Origin: Rhizobiaceae bacterium
GTDB lineage: Bacteria; Pseudomonadota; Alphaproteobacteria; Rhizobiales; Rhizobiaceae
NCBI GenBank assembly: GCA_027483885.1
Contig: JAIXTO010000030.1
Location: 1-44,694, forward strand
Direction: 5' to 3'
DNA: 44,694 bases
This document shows positions 9,693 to 17,029 of this stretch, piece by piece; the first letter of the stretch is position 1; each line of letters begins with the position of its first letter. The notes beneath the pieces were generated by a model. That model searched no databases. It was given only the letters and a program-made list of their open reading frames with translations, and was not told the DNA's origin. The translations under genes were made by a program, and so were the position numbers.

Positions 9693-10649
9693 ATGCATAT
9701 CCACACCTCCGAATACGATCCGCATTCCAAGGACCAGGTCGCCAAGCCACCGCTCGATCCGCACCTGAAGGCGCTGGAAAACGAAGCGATCCACATTTTT
9801 CGCGAAGTGGCCGCCGAATTCGACAAGCCGGTGATGCTCTATTCCATCGGCAAGGATTCCTCCGTGCTGCTGCATCTGGCGCGAAAGGCCTTCTTTCCGG
9901 GGCGTGTTCCCTTCCCGCTGCTGCATATCGATACCGGCTGGAAGTTTGCCGAGATGATCGCGTTTCGCGACCTGATGGCGGAAAAATACGATCTGGACCT
10001 CGTCACCTACACCAACCCGCGCGGCAAGAGCGAAGGCGTCACCCCGTTCAGCCACGGCTCGGCGCTTTACACTGACATCATGAAGACGGAAGCGCTGCGA
10101 CAGGCGCTGGATGCCGGCGGATATGATGCAGCCTTTGGCGGCGCGCGCCGTGACGAGGAGGCAAGCCGCGCCAAGGAGCGCATCTATTCCTTCCGCACAC
10201 CGGAACACCGCTGGGACCCGCGCAACCAGCGCCCGGAACTGTGGAACATCTATAACGGCATGATCCGCAAGGGCGAAAGCGTGCGCGCCTTCCCCCTGTC
10301 CAACTGGACGGAAGTGGATATCTGGCGCTACATCCAGGCGGAAAACATTCCGCTGGTGCCGCTCTATTACGCAGCGGAACGCCCTTACGTGGAACGTGAC
10401 GGCATGATGATCCTTGCCGAAGATCCGCGCCTTGAGCTTCTGCCCGGCGAAACCGTGCAGCAGGGCATGATCCGCTTCCGCACACTTGGCTGCTTCCCCT
10501 TGACCGGCGCCATCCGCTCGACGGCAACGACGCTGGACGAGGTGATCGCCGAACTTGAAATCGCAACCGTCTCCGAACGTCAGGGCCGCGCCATCGACCG
10601 CGACCAGTCCGGCTCGATGGAAAAGAAGAAGCGCGAAGGATATTTCTGA
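9693..10649 (+). CDS. cysD: Sulfate adenylyltransferase subunit 2 (CysD)
   Basis: CysD is the catalytic, PP-loop-containing subunit of ATP sulfurylase, which makes adenylylsulfate (APS) from ATP and sulfate. The PP-loop motif [18 protein letters not shown] is at about residues 50-68, and the family segments [15 protein letters not shown] (about residue 150) and the C-terminal [17 protein letters not shown] are intact. The length of 318 residues is slightly above the E. coli enzyme. The ATG is preceded by AGGAAAG. The stop overlaps the cysN ATG by one base, so the two subunits are coupled. Confidence 0.96.
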   Translation: MHIHTSEYDPHSKDQVAKPPLDPHLKALENEAIHIFREVAAEFDKPVMLYSIGKDSSVLLHLARKAFFPGRVPFPLLHIDTGWKFAEMIAFRDLMAEKYDLDLVTYTNPRGKSEGVTPFSHGSALYTDIMKTEALRQALDAGGYDAAFGGARRDEEASRAKERIYSFRTPEHRWDPRNQRPELWNIYNGMIRKGESVRAFPLSNWTEVDIWRYIQAENIPLVPLYYAAERPYVERDGMMILAEDPRLELLPGETVQQGMIRFRTLGCFPLTGAIRSTATTLDEVIAELEIATVSERQGRAIDRDQSGSMEKKKREGYF

Positions 10650-12139
10650 TGACCGCTCAGAACACCAAGACGGCCCAGACGGTGGCCAGCAATGTCGTTC
10701 CGTTTGCCGAACCGGTAAAGGCCGTGCGCGACAGCCGCCCGCTGCGCCTCATCACCTGCGGCTCTGTGGATGACGGCAAGTCGACGCTGATCGGCCGCCT
10801 TCTGTGGGACACGAAGGCGGTGAAGGAAGATCAGGCCGCGACGTTGCGTCGTGACAGCGGCAGCCAGAACGATCTTGGCCTGCCCGATTTCGCCCTGCTG
10901 CTGGACGGGCTCCAGGCCGAGCGCGAACAGGGCATCACCATCGATGTCGCCTATCGTTATTTCGCCACCGACCGGCGTTCCTTTATCGTGGCCGATACGC
11001 CCGGCCATGAGCAATATACCCGCAACATGGCAACCGGCGCCTCGACGGCCGATCTTGCCATCCTGCTTGTCGATGCCCGTGCCGGCCTTCTCGAACAGAC
11101 GCGCCGCCATGCCACCATCGCCTCGCTGATGGGCATCAAGCAGTTCGTGCTCGCCGTCAACAAGATCGATCTCGTCTCCTACGACAAGGCGATCTTTGAA
11201 AAGATCAGCCATGATTTCAAGGAATTGGCGCTGTCGCTTGGCGTGCGTCAGGTCACCGCCATCCCGATGTCGGCGCTGAAGGGCGAAAACGTCGTTTATG
11301 ACGGACGCGCCGCCATGCCGTGGTACGAAGGCCCGAGCCTTGTCGAAACGCTGGAGCTTGCCACCACGCGCTCCGCCCAGGCCGGCGGTTTCCGCCTGCC
11401 GGTACAGCGTGTCTCGCGCCCCGGCGAAAGTTTTCGCGGTTATCAGGGAACGGTGGCCGGCGGCTCGATCAAGCCCGGCGACAGCGTCACCATCCTGCCA
11501 TCAGGCATGGTCGCAAACGTCAGCCGCATCGTCACCTTCGACCTCGTGCGTAACGCAGCCGTGGCGGGCGACGCCGTGACGCTTGTGCTCGACCGGCAGG
11601 TGGACGTGTCACGCGGCGACATGATCGTTTCCATGGACGGCCAGCCGATGACCGGCCTTAACTTCGATGCGCATCTGGTGGCGCTGCAGCCGGGCGGCAT
11701 CGAGCCTGCCAAGCGCTACTGGCTGAAAAGCGGCGCGCGGCGCCAGCGCGTGACGATCACGCCCACCTCCCAGCTGGAGCTTTCCTCCGGCAAATGGAAA
11801 CCGCACCACGAAACCCTTTCGATGAACGCCATCGGCAAGGTGCATCTGACCTTTGACGAAGTGGCCGTGTTCGACCCCTACGAGCAGAACCGCGCCACTG
11901 GTGCCTTCATCATCATCGACCCCGACACCAACAATACGGTGGCCGGCGGCATGGTGACGGCCAAGCGCACCGACCTTGGCGGCATTCACCGCGACGGCCA
12001 GCGCGTGCTGATGTCGCTTCCGGCAGACCTCGCCGACGAGTTGATGGCCAGCGAGGCCTTCGCCGCCCGCCGCGACGAGGTTGACCTGCGCCGCATCAGC
12101 GCCGCCCGCGCCGCCGACCTGTTTGGCGAAATCGAATAG
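10649..12139 (+). CDS. cysN: Sulfate adenylyltransferase subunit 1, GTPase (CysN)
   Basis: CysN couples GTP hydrolysis to APS synthesis by CysD. It shows the EF-Tu-type GTPase motifs: G1 GSVDDGKSTL (about residue 37), G3 DTPGHEQYTRNM and G4 NKIDLV, followed by the beta-barrel domains. It has 496 residues and ends with FGEIE, so no APS-kinase domain is fused to it, unlike many rhizobial NodQ/CysNC proteins. The APS kinase domain in this window is instead at the far right end. A strong terminator follows within 22 bases. Confidence 0.96.
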   Translation: MTAQNTKTAQTVASNVVPFAEPVKAVRDSRPLRLITCGSVDDGKSTLIGRLLWDTKAVKEDQAATLRRDSGSQNDLGLPDFALLLDGLQAEREQGITIDVAYRYFATDRRSFIVADTPGHEQYTRNMATGASTADLAILLVDARAGLLEQTRRHATIASLMGIKQFVLAVNKIDLVSYDKAIFEKISHDFKELALSLGVRQVTAIPMSALKGENVVYDGRAAMPWYEGPSLVETLELATTRSAQAGGFRLPVQRVSRPGESFRGYQGTVAGGSIKPGDSVTILPSGMVANVSRIVTFDLVRNAAVAGDAVTLVLDRQVDVSRGDMIVSMDGQPMTGLNFDAHLVALQPGGIEPAKRYWLKSGARRQRVTITPTSQLELSSGKWKPHHETLSMNAIGKVHLTFDEVAVFDPYEQNRATGAFIIIDPDTNNTVAGGMVTAKRTDLGGIHRDGQRVLMSLPADLADELMASEAFAARRDEVDLRRISAARAADLFGEIE

Positions 12140-12160
12140 GGTTTTGGGATTGAAAAGATG

Positions 12161-12193
12161 AGCCGGCCGGGGCGATGCCTCGGCCGGCTTTTT
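12161..12193 (+). terminator. Rho-independent terminator after cysHDN
   Basis: AGCCGGCCG pairs perfectly with CGGCCGGCT and extends to 12 bp with one G-T wobble around the loop, followed by TTTTT at 12189-12193. It closes the cysHDN operon. Confidence 0.9.
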
Positions 12194-12248
12194 GCTGCGC
12201 GCTTGCTGGGGGGATGGGGTGCGAGGTTGACGTGCAGGAGCAGACGAA

Positions 12249-12449
12249 CCCTCTCTGGCCTGCCGGCCATCTCCCCCACAAGGGGGGAGAACCACAGAAC
12301 GGCAGGGCACTGAGACATCCAATCGCGATCAGTGTGTCACAAGTGCTGCGTTCTTGAGGCGATAAAGTCAGGACGCGGTTGCTGGATTCAGACGTGACGC
12401 CGAGCAGGTCTCCCCCTTGTGAGGGAGATGCCCGGCAGGGCAGAGAGGG
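12249..12449. repeat. RIME-like palindromic intergenic repeat, copy 2
   Basis: Two ~41-base arms form an inverted repeat: 12249-12290 (CCCTCTCTGG...GGGGGGAGA) and 12409-12449 (TCTCCCCCTTG...CAGAGAGGG). Each arm is itself palindromic around CTCCCCC-ACAAG-GGGGGAG. The ~118-base centre shares GTGCTGCGTTCTTG with copy 1 at 5595-5763. Together they look like a full-length two-palindrome mosaic element of the RIME kind. Confidence 0.7.
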
Positions 12450-12471
12450 CACCTTCCCGATCCCCTCTAAC

Positions 12472-13497
12472 CTACCCCTCGCGCTTGCGCGTGGTGCGGC
12501 GTTCGATCAGTTCGAAACCGAGCTTGATGGTCTGACGTTCGATGGCGTTACCCTCGGCGCTGCGGATCAGGAGGTCGCCGGCGCGGTAACCCATTTCGAA
12601 GAGGGGCGTGCGCACCGTGGTGAGCGGCGGGTTCATCACGGCGGAAAAATCGAGATCGTTATAACCGCAGATGCCAAATTCATCAGGCACGGATTTTCCC
12701 AGCCGCTGCGCCTCAAACAGCACGCCAAGCGCCAGATCGTCGTTCTGGCAGAAGGCCGCATCGATGCCGGGACGAACCTTCAAGGCCCGGCGCAGCAGAC
12801 GGCAGCCCATTTGGGTTGTGGTGGTGGCATTTTCGTGGTGGATGAGATCGGGATCGTAGAGCCCGGCTTCCTGCAGCACACGCGCATAACCTTCCGTGCG
12901 ACGGCGTCCGCGCTCGTCGGGCGTGCCCCCGAGAAGGGCGATGCTGCGATAACCGCAGGCGAGCAGATGGCGGGTGGCAGCCTCGGCGGCGGCCGCATGA
13001 TCGACCGCAATCGCTGCCCCCGCCGTCTCGATGCCAACATCGACCACCTGGATGACGGTGCAATTGGCGCGGCGGATCAGGTCACTGATCTCGTCCAGCC
13101 CTTCAAGGCCACCGAGCACGATGCCCGCCGTGTTCTGCGACATCAGCAGCCGAACCTGGCGCTTTTCCTCCTCCACGGAATTGTGCGTGTTGGCATACTG
13201 GATGCGGAACGTGCTGTCGCGCACCCGTTCCTCCACCCCTTGCATAAAACCGAGGAAGGCGCGGTTGGTGAGCGAGGGCACCAGAACCCCGAAAGTGGAA
13301 TTGTGGCGGCTGGCCAGCGCCCGCGCCGCCTGATCGGGCACATAACCCATGTCATCGATGATATCGAGAATGCGCTGGCGAAGATTGGGGGAGACCTTTT
13401 CCGGCTCCCGCAGCACCCGCGAAACGGTTATGGCACTCACCCCGGCGCGATTGGCCACGTCCATCAGCGTTGTGCGCTCGCTGCGGCCCCGCCTCAC
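12472..13497 (-). CDS. LacI-family transcriptional repressor, GntR(gluconate)-like
   Basis: This 341-residue protein has the LacI helix-turn-helix (TLMDVANRAGVSAITVSRVL, about residues 10-29) with the hinge RALASRHNSTFGVLVPSL, then a periplasmic-binding-protein-like effector domain. Sequence order and motifs (FCQNDDLALGVLFEAQRLGKSVPD; PSLTNRAF) are close to the E. coli gluconate repressor GntR, so a sugar acid is the likely inducer, but its target genes are not adjacent. The start is GTG at 13497, inside a GTGA overlap with the stop of a 35-codon ORF just upstream, suggesting coupled translation. Confidence 0.9.
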   Translation of the reverse strand: MRRGRSERTTLMDVANRAGVSAITVSRVLREPEKVSPNLRQRILDIIDDMGYVPDQAARALASRHNSTFGVLVPSLTNRAFLGFMQGVEERVRDSTFRIQYANTHNSVEEEKRQVRLLMSQNTAGIVLGGLEGLDEISDLIRRANCTVIQVVDVGIETAGAAIAVDHAAAAEAATRHLLACGYRSIALLGGTPDERGRRRTEGYARVLQEAGLYDPDLIHHENATTTTQMGCRLLRRALKVRPGIDAAFCQNDDLALGVLFEAQRLGKSVPDEFGICGYNDLDFSAVMNPPLTTVRTPLFEMGYRAGDLLIRSAEGNAIERQTIKLGFELIERRTTRKREG

Positions 13498-13601
13498 ACC
13501 CCTGTCTCCCTGAACCCTTCAGCCACGGTCACCGGCAGCACTCGACCCGCCATGCGGTGCGCGACGGAAAAACCGATGAATGGACGGAGTTTTTCGAACA
13601 T
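13494..13601 (-). CDS. Small ORF (35 aa) coupled to the LacI-family repressor
   Basis: A 35-codon frame begins MFEKLRPFIGFSVAHRM and ends GFRETGV. Its ATG is preceded by GGAAAG at about 8 bases, a credible ribosome-binding site, and its TGA overlaps the GTG of the repressor (GTGA). This geometry is typical of translational coupling, so it may be a leader peptide or a small protein controlling repressor synthesis. No family is recognised. It is too short for ordinary gene callers. It could also be the remnant of a longer gene. Confidence 0.45.
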   Translation of the reverse strand: MFEKLRPFIGFSVAHRMAGRVLPVTVAEGFRETGV

Positions 13602-13715
13602 GCGTTGCTTTCCAGATCCGTGTCGCAACCCTAGATGATTGCAACCAGTATCTCCGGAAGCCTGAAATAAGCAACGGCGGTCGGGAAGAAAAAACAGGAT
13701 CGGTAGAAGAACTTG

Positions 13716-13756
13716 TTGACAACGAAAAACAGATGTTTATGTAATTTTCAAATTAC
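13716..13756 (+). promoter_or_regulatory. TTGACA box and 16-bp palindrome
   Basis: TTGACA (13716-13721) is followed after 16 bases by TATGTA (13738-13743). Overlapping this is the perfect inverted repeat GTAATTT-TC-AAATTAC (13741-13756). It could be an operator or an AT-rich hairpin. What a rightward transcript would encode is not clear. Confidence 0.35.
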
Positions 13757-13760
13757 GTAA

Positions 13761-13810
13761 CCGTGATGCACGTGTATCGCTGAAGGATCTTGATACAGCC
13801 TGCACCACGG
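13761..13810. other. Nested hairpin of unknown role
   Basis: CCGTG-A-TGCA (13761-13770) pairs with TGCA-C-CACGG (13801-13810) with a single mismatch. Inside it, GTATC pairs with GATAC around a 13-base loop. No T run follows on either strand. On the minus strand it lies 29 bases after the stop of the 34-residue small membrane protein, so it may be a 3'-end structure of that mRNA or part of a small RNA. Confidence 0.35.
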
Positions 13811-13839
13811 AAACATAAGCATCGATAGAAAACCGGCAG

Positions 13840-13944
13840 TCAAAAGACCAGACGGTACACCGACCATAGAATGACTGCCCACATCAGCATCGAGATGTTG
13901 AGCGACAGCACATAGGGCGAGTGGTAAAGTTTCATCATCATCAT
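13840..13944 (-). CDS. Small single-pass membrane protein (34 aa)
   Basis: An ATG run (four consecutive Met codons at 13933-13944) opens a 34-codon frame: MMMMKLYHSPYVLSLNIS, continuing with a hydrophobic stretch rich in Leu, Met, Trp, Val and Ile and ending SVYRLVF. Upstream is GGAGGAGGAAG, an excellent ribosome-binding site 4-8 bases before the ATG cluster. About 20 residues can span the membrane once. A TTGCGT-N17-TATATT pair lies upstream as a possible promoter. No family is recognised; it resembles the many short stress or regulatory membrane proteins of bacteria. It is missed by usual length cut-offs. Confidence 0.6.
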   Translation of the reverse strand: MMMMKLYHSPYVLSLNISMLMWAVILWSVYRLVF

Positions 13945-14140
13945 TCTTCCTCCTCCGTGACGGCACGCCTCCACACGCCACCGTCACAGGAATGAAATAT
14001 AACCGCAAAGGTTCCACGACGCAATCAGTGGTCAGCAGCAAATCAGCCGTTATGGCACAGCCTCCACAGGACATTGCCTCACTGTGAAACGGCCTGACTC
14101 ATACGTGCCATTGCGCGACACAAATGCGCCAGCGCGTGAC

Positions 14141-14170
14141 AAAAAAGTGAAAGCAGCGGTTTATTTTCAC
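14141..14170 (-). terminator. Candidate terminator for a leftward small transcript
   Basis: Read leftward, GTGAAA-N12-TTTCAC is followed directly by TTTTTT (complement of A6 at 14141-14146). It lies 41 bases after the stop of the 19-codon ORF at 14212-14271 and suggests that a short leftward transcript exists here. Confidence 0.45.
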
Positions 14171-14211
14171 GGCGTGTGCAGCGCCCTCTCGCGGATACCC
14201 CCGCAAATCTG

Positions 14212-14271
14212 CTAGTGCGCCTCTTCAGGCACATCGGCCTTGGCCGCGCGCCACGGCTTGTGCTCCGCCAT
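14212..14271 (-). CDS. Very small ORF (19 aa), uncertain
   Basis: The frame reads MAEHKPWRAAKADVPEEAH and then TAG. Its hydrophilic, protein-like composition and the terminator downstream are in favour. Against it, there is no clear ribosome-binding site, and the length is close to chance. A GTG further upstream would give 33 residues. It could instead lie within a non-coding RNA. Confidence 0.25.
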   Translation of the reverse strand: MAEHKPWRAAKADVPEEAH

Positions 14272-14338
14272 GCCGATTTGCGTTTGAAGATGGCTGCAAG
14301 ATTGCCGTTTCACGAGAGATGAGAAGGGTTTACGAGAG

Positions 14339-14692
14339 ATGAACTACCGCTTGATTGCGCTCGCAGCACTTGCCGGCGTGCTGTCCGGTTGCGCCACGAC
14401 GGCGACGCCGCCCTCGCCGATCGAGGCGCGATGGAAAGGCCAGTCGGCCGGTGTGTTCTTTGCGCGGTTTGCGCCGCCCTATAGCGATGTCACCTCCGGT
14501 TCGCAGACCACCTACAACTGGCGCGGCGGCTTCCAGCGCATCAAGACGAAGGACGGCCGCTCGATGAGCGTCAACTGCAGCGCGCAGATCGTCACCGATC
14601 AGAACTACCACATCCAGGCGATCAACGTCGTCGCAGACCGCCCCGGCGCCAATGGCCCGAGCTACTGCACCGAGCTTCTGACCGCCGAATGA
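14339..14692 (+). CDS. Small hypothetical lipoprotein
   Basis: This 117-residue protein has a lipoprotein signal peptide with lipobox LSGC (cysteine about residue 18), so it should be lipid-anchored. The mature part contains a YNWRGG segment and two further cysteines (about residues 80 and 111) that could form a disulfide. No named family is recognised. It is flanked by a strong hairpin downstream. The ATG lies in a second copy of a short ACGAGAGATGA direct repeat (first copy 14312-14322). Confidence 0.8.
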   Translation: MNYRLIALAALAGVLSGCATTATPPSPIEARWKGQSAGVFFARFAPPYSDVTSGSQTTYNWRGGFQRIKTKDGRSMSVNCSAQIVTDQNYHIQAINVVADRPGANGPSYCTELLTAE

Positions 14693-14700
14693 TACTTTTG

Positions 14701-14733
14701 ACACCCGGTGGCGCCACCAGCGCCACCGGGTGT
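14701..14733. terminator. Strong stem-loop after the lipoprotein gene
   Basis: A perfect 14-bp stem (14701-14714 with 14720-14733) closes a 5-base loop. The T run on the right is poor (TGTTCCT), but position and strength point to a terminator for the lipoprotein gene. Confidence 0.75.
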
Positions 14734-14847
14734 TCCTGCTGCAGCACTTGCCATGCGGCGCATGTCACGAAAAAGCCCTCAACTCCGGGATGCTGGATTA
14801 AAGGCGGCCTTTGAGAAAATCGTTGTTGCAGGCCGTCGGAGACGCCT

Positions 14848-15570
14848 ATGGGCCGCACATCCGCATACATTCAGCCACCCGGCGCCACACCTGATGCGAC
14901 CACGCGGGATCGCACCGCCCGGCCCTCCTCTTCTTTCTTGCGAAAGCTTCGGGCGCTCGCAAGAGCCCTCGCGACTGCCGCCTGCCTGGTCATGCCCGCG
15001 CACGCATTTGCGGCAGAGATCACCGGCATCGAGATCGCCCCCGGCTTCGGCCTGATCACGGTCTCCGGCCAGATCATTGCCGGTGACGCGCAGCGGTTTT
15101 CGGCCATCGCCCGAAAATATCCCGGCGCCACGGTGCGGCTCACAAGCCCCGGCGGCGAACTGGAACCGGCGCTTGCCATCGGCACGCAGATTGCCGCCAA
15201 GCGGTATGCCACCAGCGTCGCGCCCTCATCGCTTTGCGCCTCCGCCTGCGCGCTCATCTGGCTTGCCGGCACGCCCCGCATCATGTCGGCAGACTCGCTC
15301 ATCGTCTTTCACGCCTCCTATCGTCTGGAGACGGACGGGCGCAGGGTGCTGAGCGAACGAGGCATCGGCCGCGTCCGCCAATATCTTGCCCGCCTGCGCC
15401 TGCCCGCAGCCGCCCTCTCGTTTGCCGCGCAGGACACCACCGGCCGCACGCCCGAGGAAAGCCTGGCCAGGCTCACCCCGGAAAAGGCGAGATCACTGGG
15501 CCTTGCCGTTGACATCCACCGCGCACCGATGGCCGGCGCACCGTTTCCCGAAAGGCCGAGAATGCGCTGA
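14848..15570 (+). CDS. ClpP/crotonase-fold periplasmic protein (COG3904-like)
   Basis: This 240-residue protein has a basic leader and then a hydrophobic signal segment ending AHAFAAE at about residue 56, which predicts export. The mature domain has the Clp-protease-like signs seen in COG3904 proteins: the oxyanion motif SPGGE (about residue 91), a serine region CASACALIWLAG (about residue 130), and a histidine in VFHASY. These could form a Ser-His catalytic site, but substrates for this family are not established. The ATG has GGAGACG upstream. The first 28 residues are long for a signal-peptide n-region, so a later start is possible. Confidence 0.75.
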   Translation: MGRTSAYIQPPGATPDATTRDRTARPSSSFLRKLRALARALATAACLVMPAHAFAAEITGIEIAPGFGLITVSGQIIAGDAQRFSAIARKYPGATVRLTSPGGELEPALAIGTQIAAKRYATSVAPSSLCASACALIWLAGTPRIMSADSLIVFHASYRLETDGRRVLSERGIGRVRQYLARLRLPAAALSFAAQDTTGRTPEESLARLTPEKARSLGLAVDIHRAPMAGAPFPERPRMR

Positions 15571-15652
15571 GGAAGGCCTGATATCTGTGGTCTTCAGCAT
15601 GCGGATAGGCCAGCTCTCAGGATGGGCATTTCCGAAGTCGCGAAAATAAAAA

Positions 15653-15682
15653 TTGACAATGAAGACACCAGCCCTTAGGTAT
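15653..15682 (+). promoter_or_regulatory. Candidate cold-shock gene promoter and long leader
   Basis: TTGACA (15653-15658), 17 bases and TAGGTA (15676-15681) form a good vegetative promoter. Transcription would start near 15688, giving a leader of about 145 bases before the cold-shock ATG. The leader contains a hairpin around GAGGCTTCCGCTTCGGGG. Long structured leaders are typical of temperature-regulated csp mRNAs. Confidence 0.6.
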
Positions 15683-15831
15683 GGGTCATCGATATTTTGC
15701 TTGCTGAGCTTTGGTTACCGCGCGATTAGCACCGCGCCCTGAACGAACCTTTCCTTTCAAAACAATCGTTATCGCCATCCACGAGGCTTCCGCTTCGGGG
15801 TTCCTCACGTATTGCTTAGAAAGGGTTCATC

Positions 15832-16041
15832 ATGACCACGGGCACAGTTAAATGGTTTAATTCCACCAAGGGCTTCGGCTTCATTCAGCCTGACAACGGC
15901 GGCGCTGACGCCTTCGTTCACATCTCGGCTGTCGAACGCGCTGGAATGCGCGAAATCGTCGAAGGCCAGAAGGTTTCCTACGACCTCGAGCGCGACTCGA
16001 AGTCGGGCAAGATGTCGGCCTGCAATCTTCAGGCTGCTTAA
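15832..16041 (+). CDS. Cold-shock protein (CspA family)
   Basis: This is a 69-residue single-domain nucleic-acid-binding protein. It has the RNP1 motif KGFGFIQ (about residues 13-19) and the RNP2 motif DAFVHIS (about 27-33), and begins TTGTVKWFNSTKG, the standard csp start. It is expected to melt RNA structure at low temperature or in stationary phase. AAAGGG precedes the ATG. A terminator follows 64 bases after the stop. Confidence 0.96.
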   Translation: MTTGTVKWFNSTKGFGFIQPDNGGADAFVHISAVERAGMREIVEGQKVSYDLERDSKSGKMSACNLQAA

Positions 16042-16105
16042 TTCGGTATCTGCTTTCCCTTGACCACGGATGTACTGGCACTGTCGAAAGCAAGTGTACC
16101 AAGCG

Positions 16106-16135
16106 AGGTCAGGCAAAAATTGCCTGGCCTTTTTT
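16106..16135 (+). terminator. Rho-independent terminator after the csp gene
   Basis: AGGTCAGGCA pairs with TGCCTGGCCT (one wobble) around a short A-rich loop, followed by T6 (16130-16135). It separates csp from the next gene, perhaps incompletely. Confidence 0.88.
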
Positions 16136-16221
16136 ATTGCCGCGGCCGCGCTGGCCCGGCCGTTCTCCTGGATGCTCACGGCCCGCGTGCATGCGCCGGC
16201 CCTTCCCGGGAAGGGAACATC

Positions 16222-16443
16222 ATGACAGAGACTTACAGCAAATCCCGCCAGCAGGCCGAAAAGGCCTTCGGCGCCACGCAGACGCAGTTCTTTGCCAATG
16301 CGCATGCGGTGGAAGAACTGGACTCCATTACAAAAGCCCGCGACGACAAGACGGCGCGGCTCAGGGAAGCGCGCCTTCAGCGGGATCTTCAGGACAGCCT
16401 GAAGCCTGCCGCCACCCCTTCCAAACGGGTCAAAAAACCCTAA
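16222..16443 (+). CDS. Small charged hypothetical protein (73 aa)
   Basis: The protein begins MTETYSKSRQQAEKAFG and is rich in Lys, Arg, Glu, Gln and Ala, with no cysteine and no membrane segment; much of it should be helical. AAGGGAAC precedes the ATG at 16222. The frame is open further upstream, but that part crosses the csp terminator and is not coding. It is followed 37 bases later by another small charged protein. No function is known to me; the location suggests a stress or cold-response context. Confidence 0.75.
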   Translation: MTETYSKSRQQAEKAFGATQTQFFANAHAVEELDSITKARDDKTARLREARLQRDLQDSLKPAATPSKRVKKP

Positions 16444-16480
16444 CTTTCATCGGCACGACATCTTCAAACGGGACAGAGAT

Positions 16481-16861
16481 TTGAAAAACATTCGAAACAA
16501 CGAGATTTCCGAGCGTCGCGGAACTGCCGCCGAGGCAAAGGCAGCACAGCTTGCAGCCTATCGGGCTGCCATGCAGGCCGCGGAACCGAACCGGGAAGCC
16601 AAGCAGGCCGAGCGCCTGGCGATTGCCGAAGCCCGCGACGCGCGCCGCGCCGAACGCGACCAGGCAAAGCTTGACGAGAAGAACCGCATCGAAGCGGAAG
16701 CCGCCGAGCGCGCGGCCGCCCTTGCTGCTGCCGCAACCGCCGAAGCCGATGCCCGCGACGCCGCCAACAAGAACCGCGTCAGCCGCGTTCTCGACGACGA
16801 AGCCGCCCGCAAGGCAGAACGCGACCGCCGCTACGCCAACCGCAAGGCGCGCCAGCGCTGA
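16481..16861 (+). CDS. DUF6481-like charged helical protein
   Basis: This 126-residue protein starts at TTG (MKNIRNNEISERRGTAAEAK) with GGGACAG upstream. It consists almost wholly of Ala, Glu, Arg, Lys and Asp and should form one long helix or coiled coil. The N-terminal pattern matches DUF6481 proteins of rhizobia as I remember them. Arg/Lys-rich ends suggest nucleic-acid or ribosome contact, which is inference. A hairpin terminator follows at 16971. Confidence 0.75.
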   Translation: MKNIRNNEISERRGTAAEAKAAQLAAYRAAMQAAEPNREAKQAERLAIAEARDARRAERDQAKLDEKNRIEAEAAERAAALAAAATAEADARDAANKNRVSRVLDDEAARKAERDRRYANRKARQR

Positions 16862-16970
16862 CAGCCCGCAATGCCGCAACGGGATCCGCCCCAGACACTG
16901 GCGCGGTCCCTTTGCTGATGCGCCGGCCCAACGACTCGGCGGCCCCGGTGAATACCACCGGTCCCGCCCC

Positions 16971-17000
16971 GCCTGCTGAAGACTGATCAGCGGGCATTTT
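16971..17000 (+). terminator. Terminator after the DUF6481-like gene
   Basis: GCCTGCTGA pairs with TCAGCGGGC (9 bp, one wobble) around a 7-base loop, followed by ATTTTCT. It lies between two convergent genes. Confidence 0.7.
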
Positions 17001-17029
17001 CTCCCATTCGAGATCGCTCCCCAAAAACA

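Noticed and set aside
12379..13638. 419-codon plus-strand frame over the LacI-family gene
   Set aside because: Antisense shadow; it also begins inside the RIME-like repeat.
14319..14341. Seven-codon ORF whose TGA overlaps the lipoprotein ATG
   Set aside because: Too short to separate from chance; arises from the duplicated ACGAGAGATGA.
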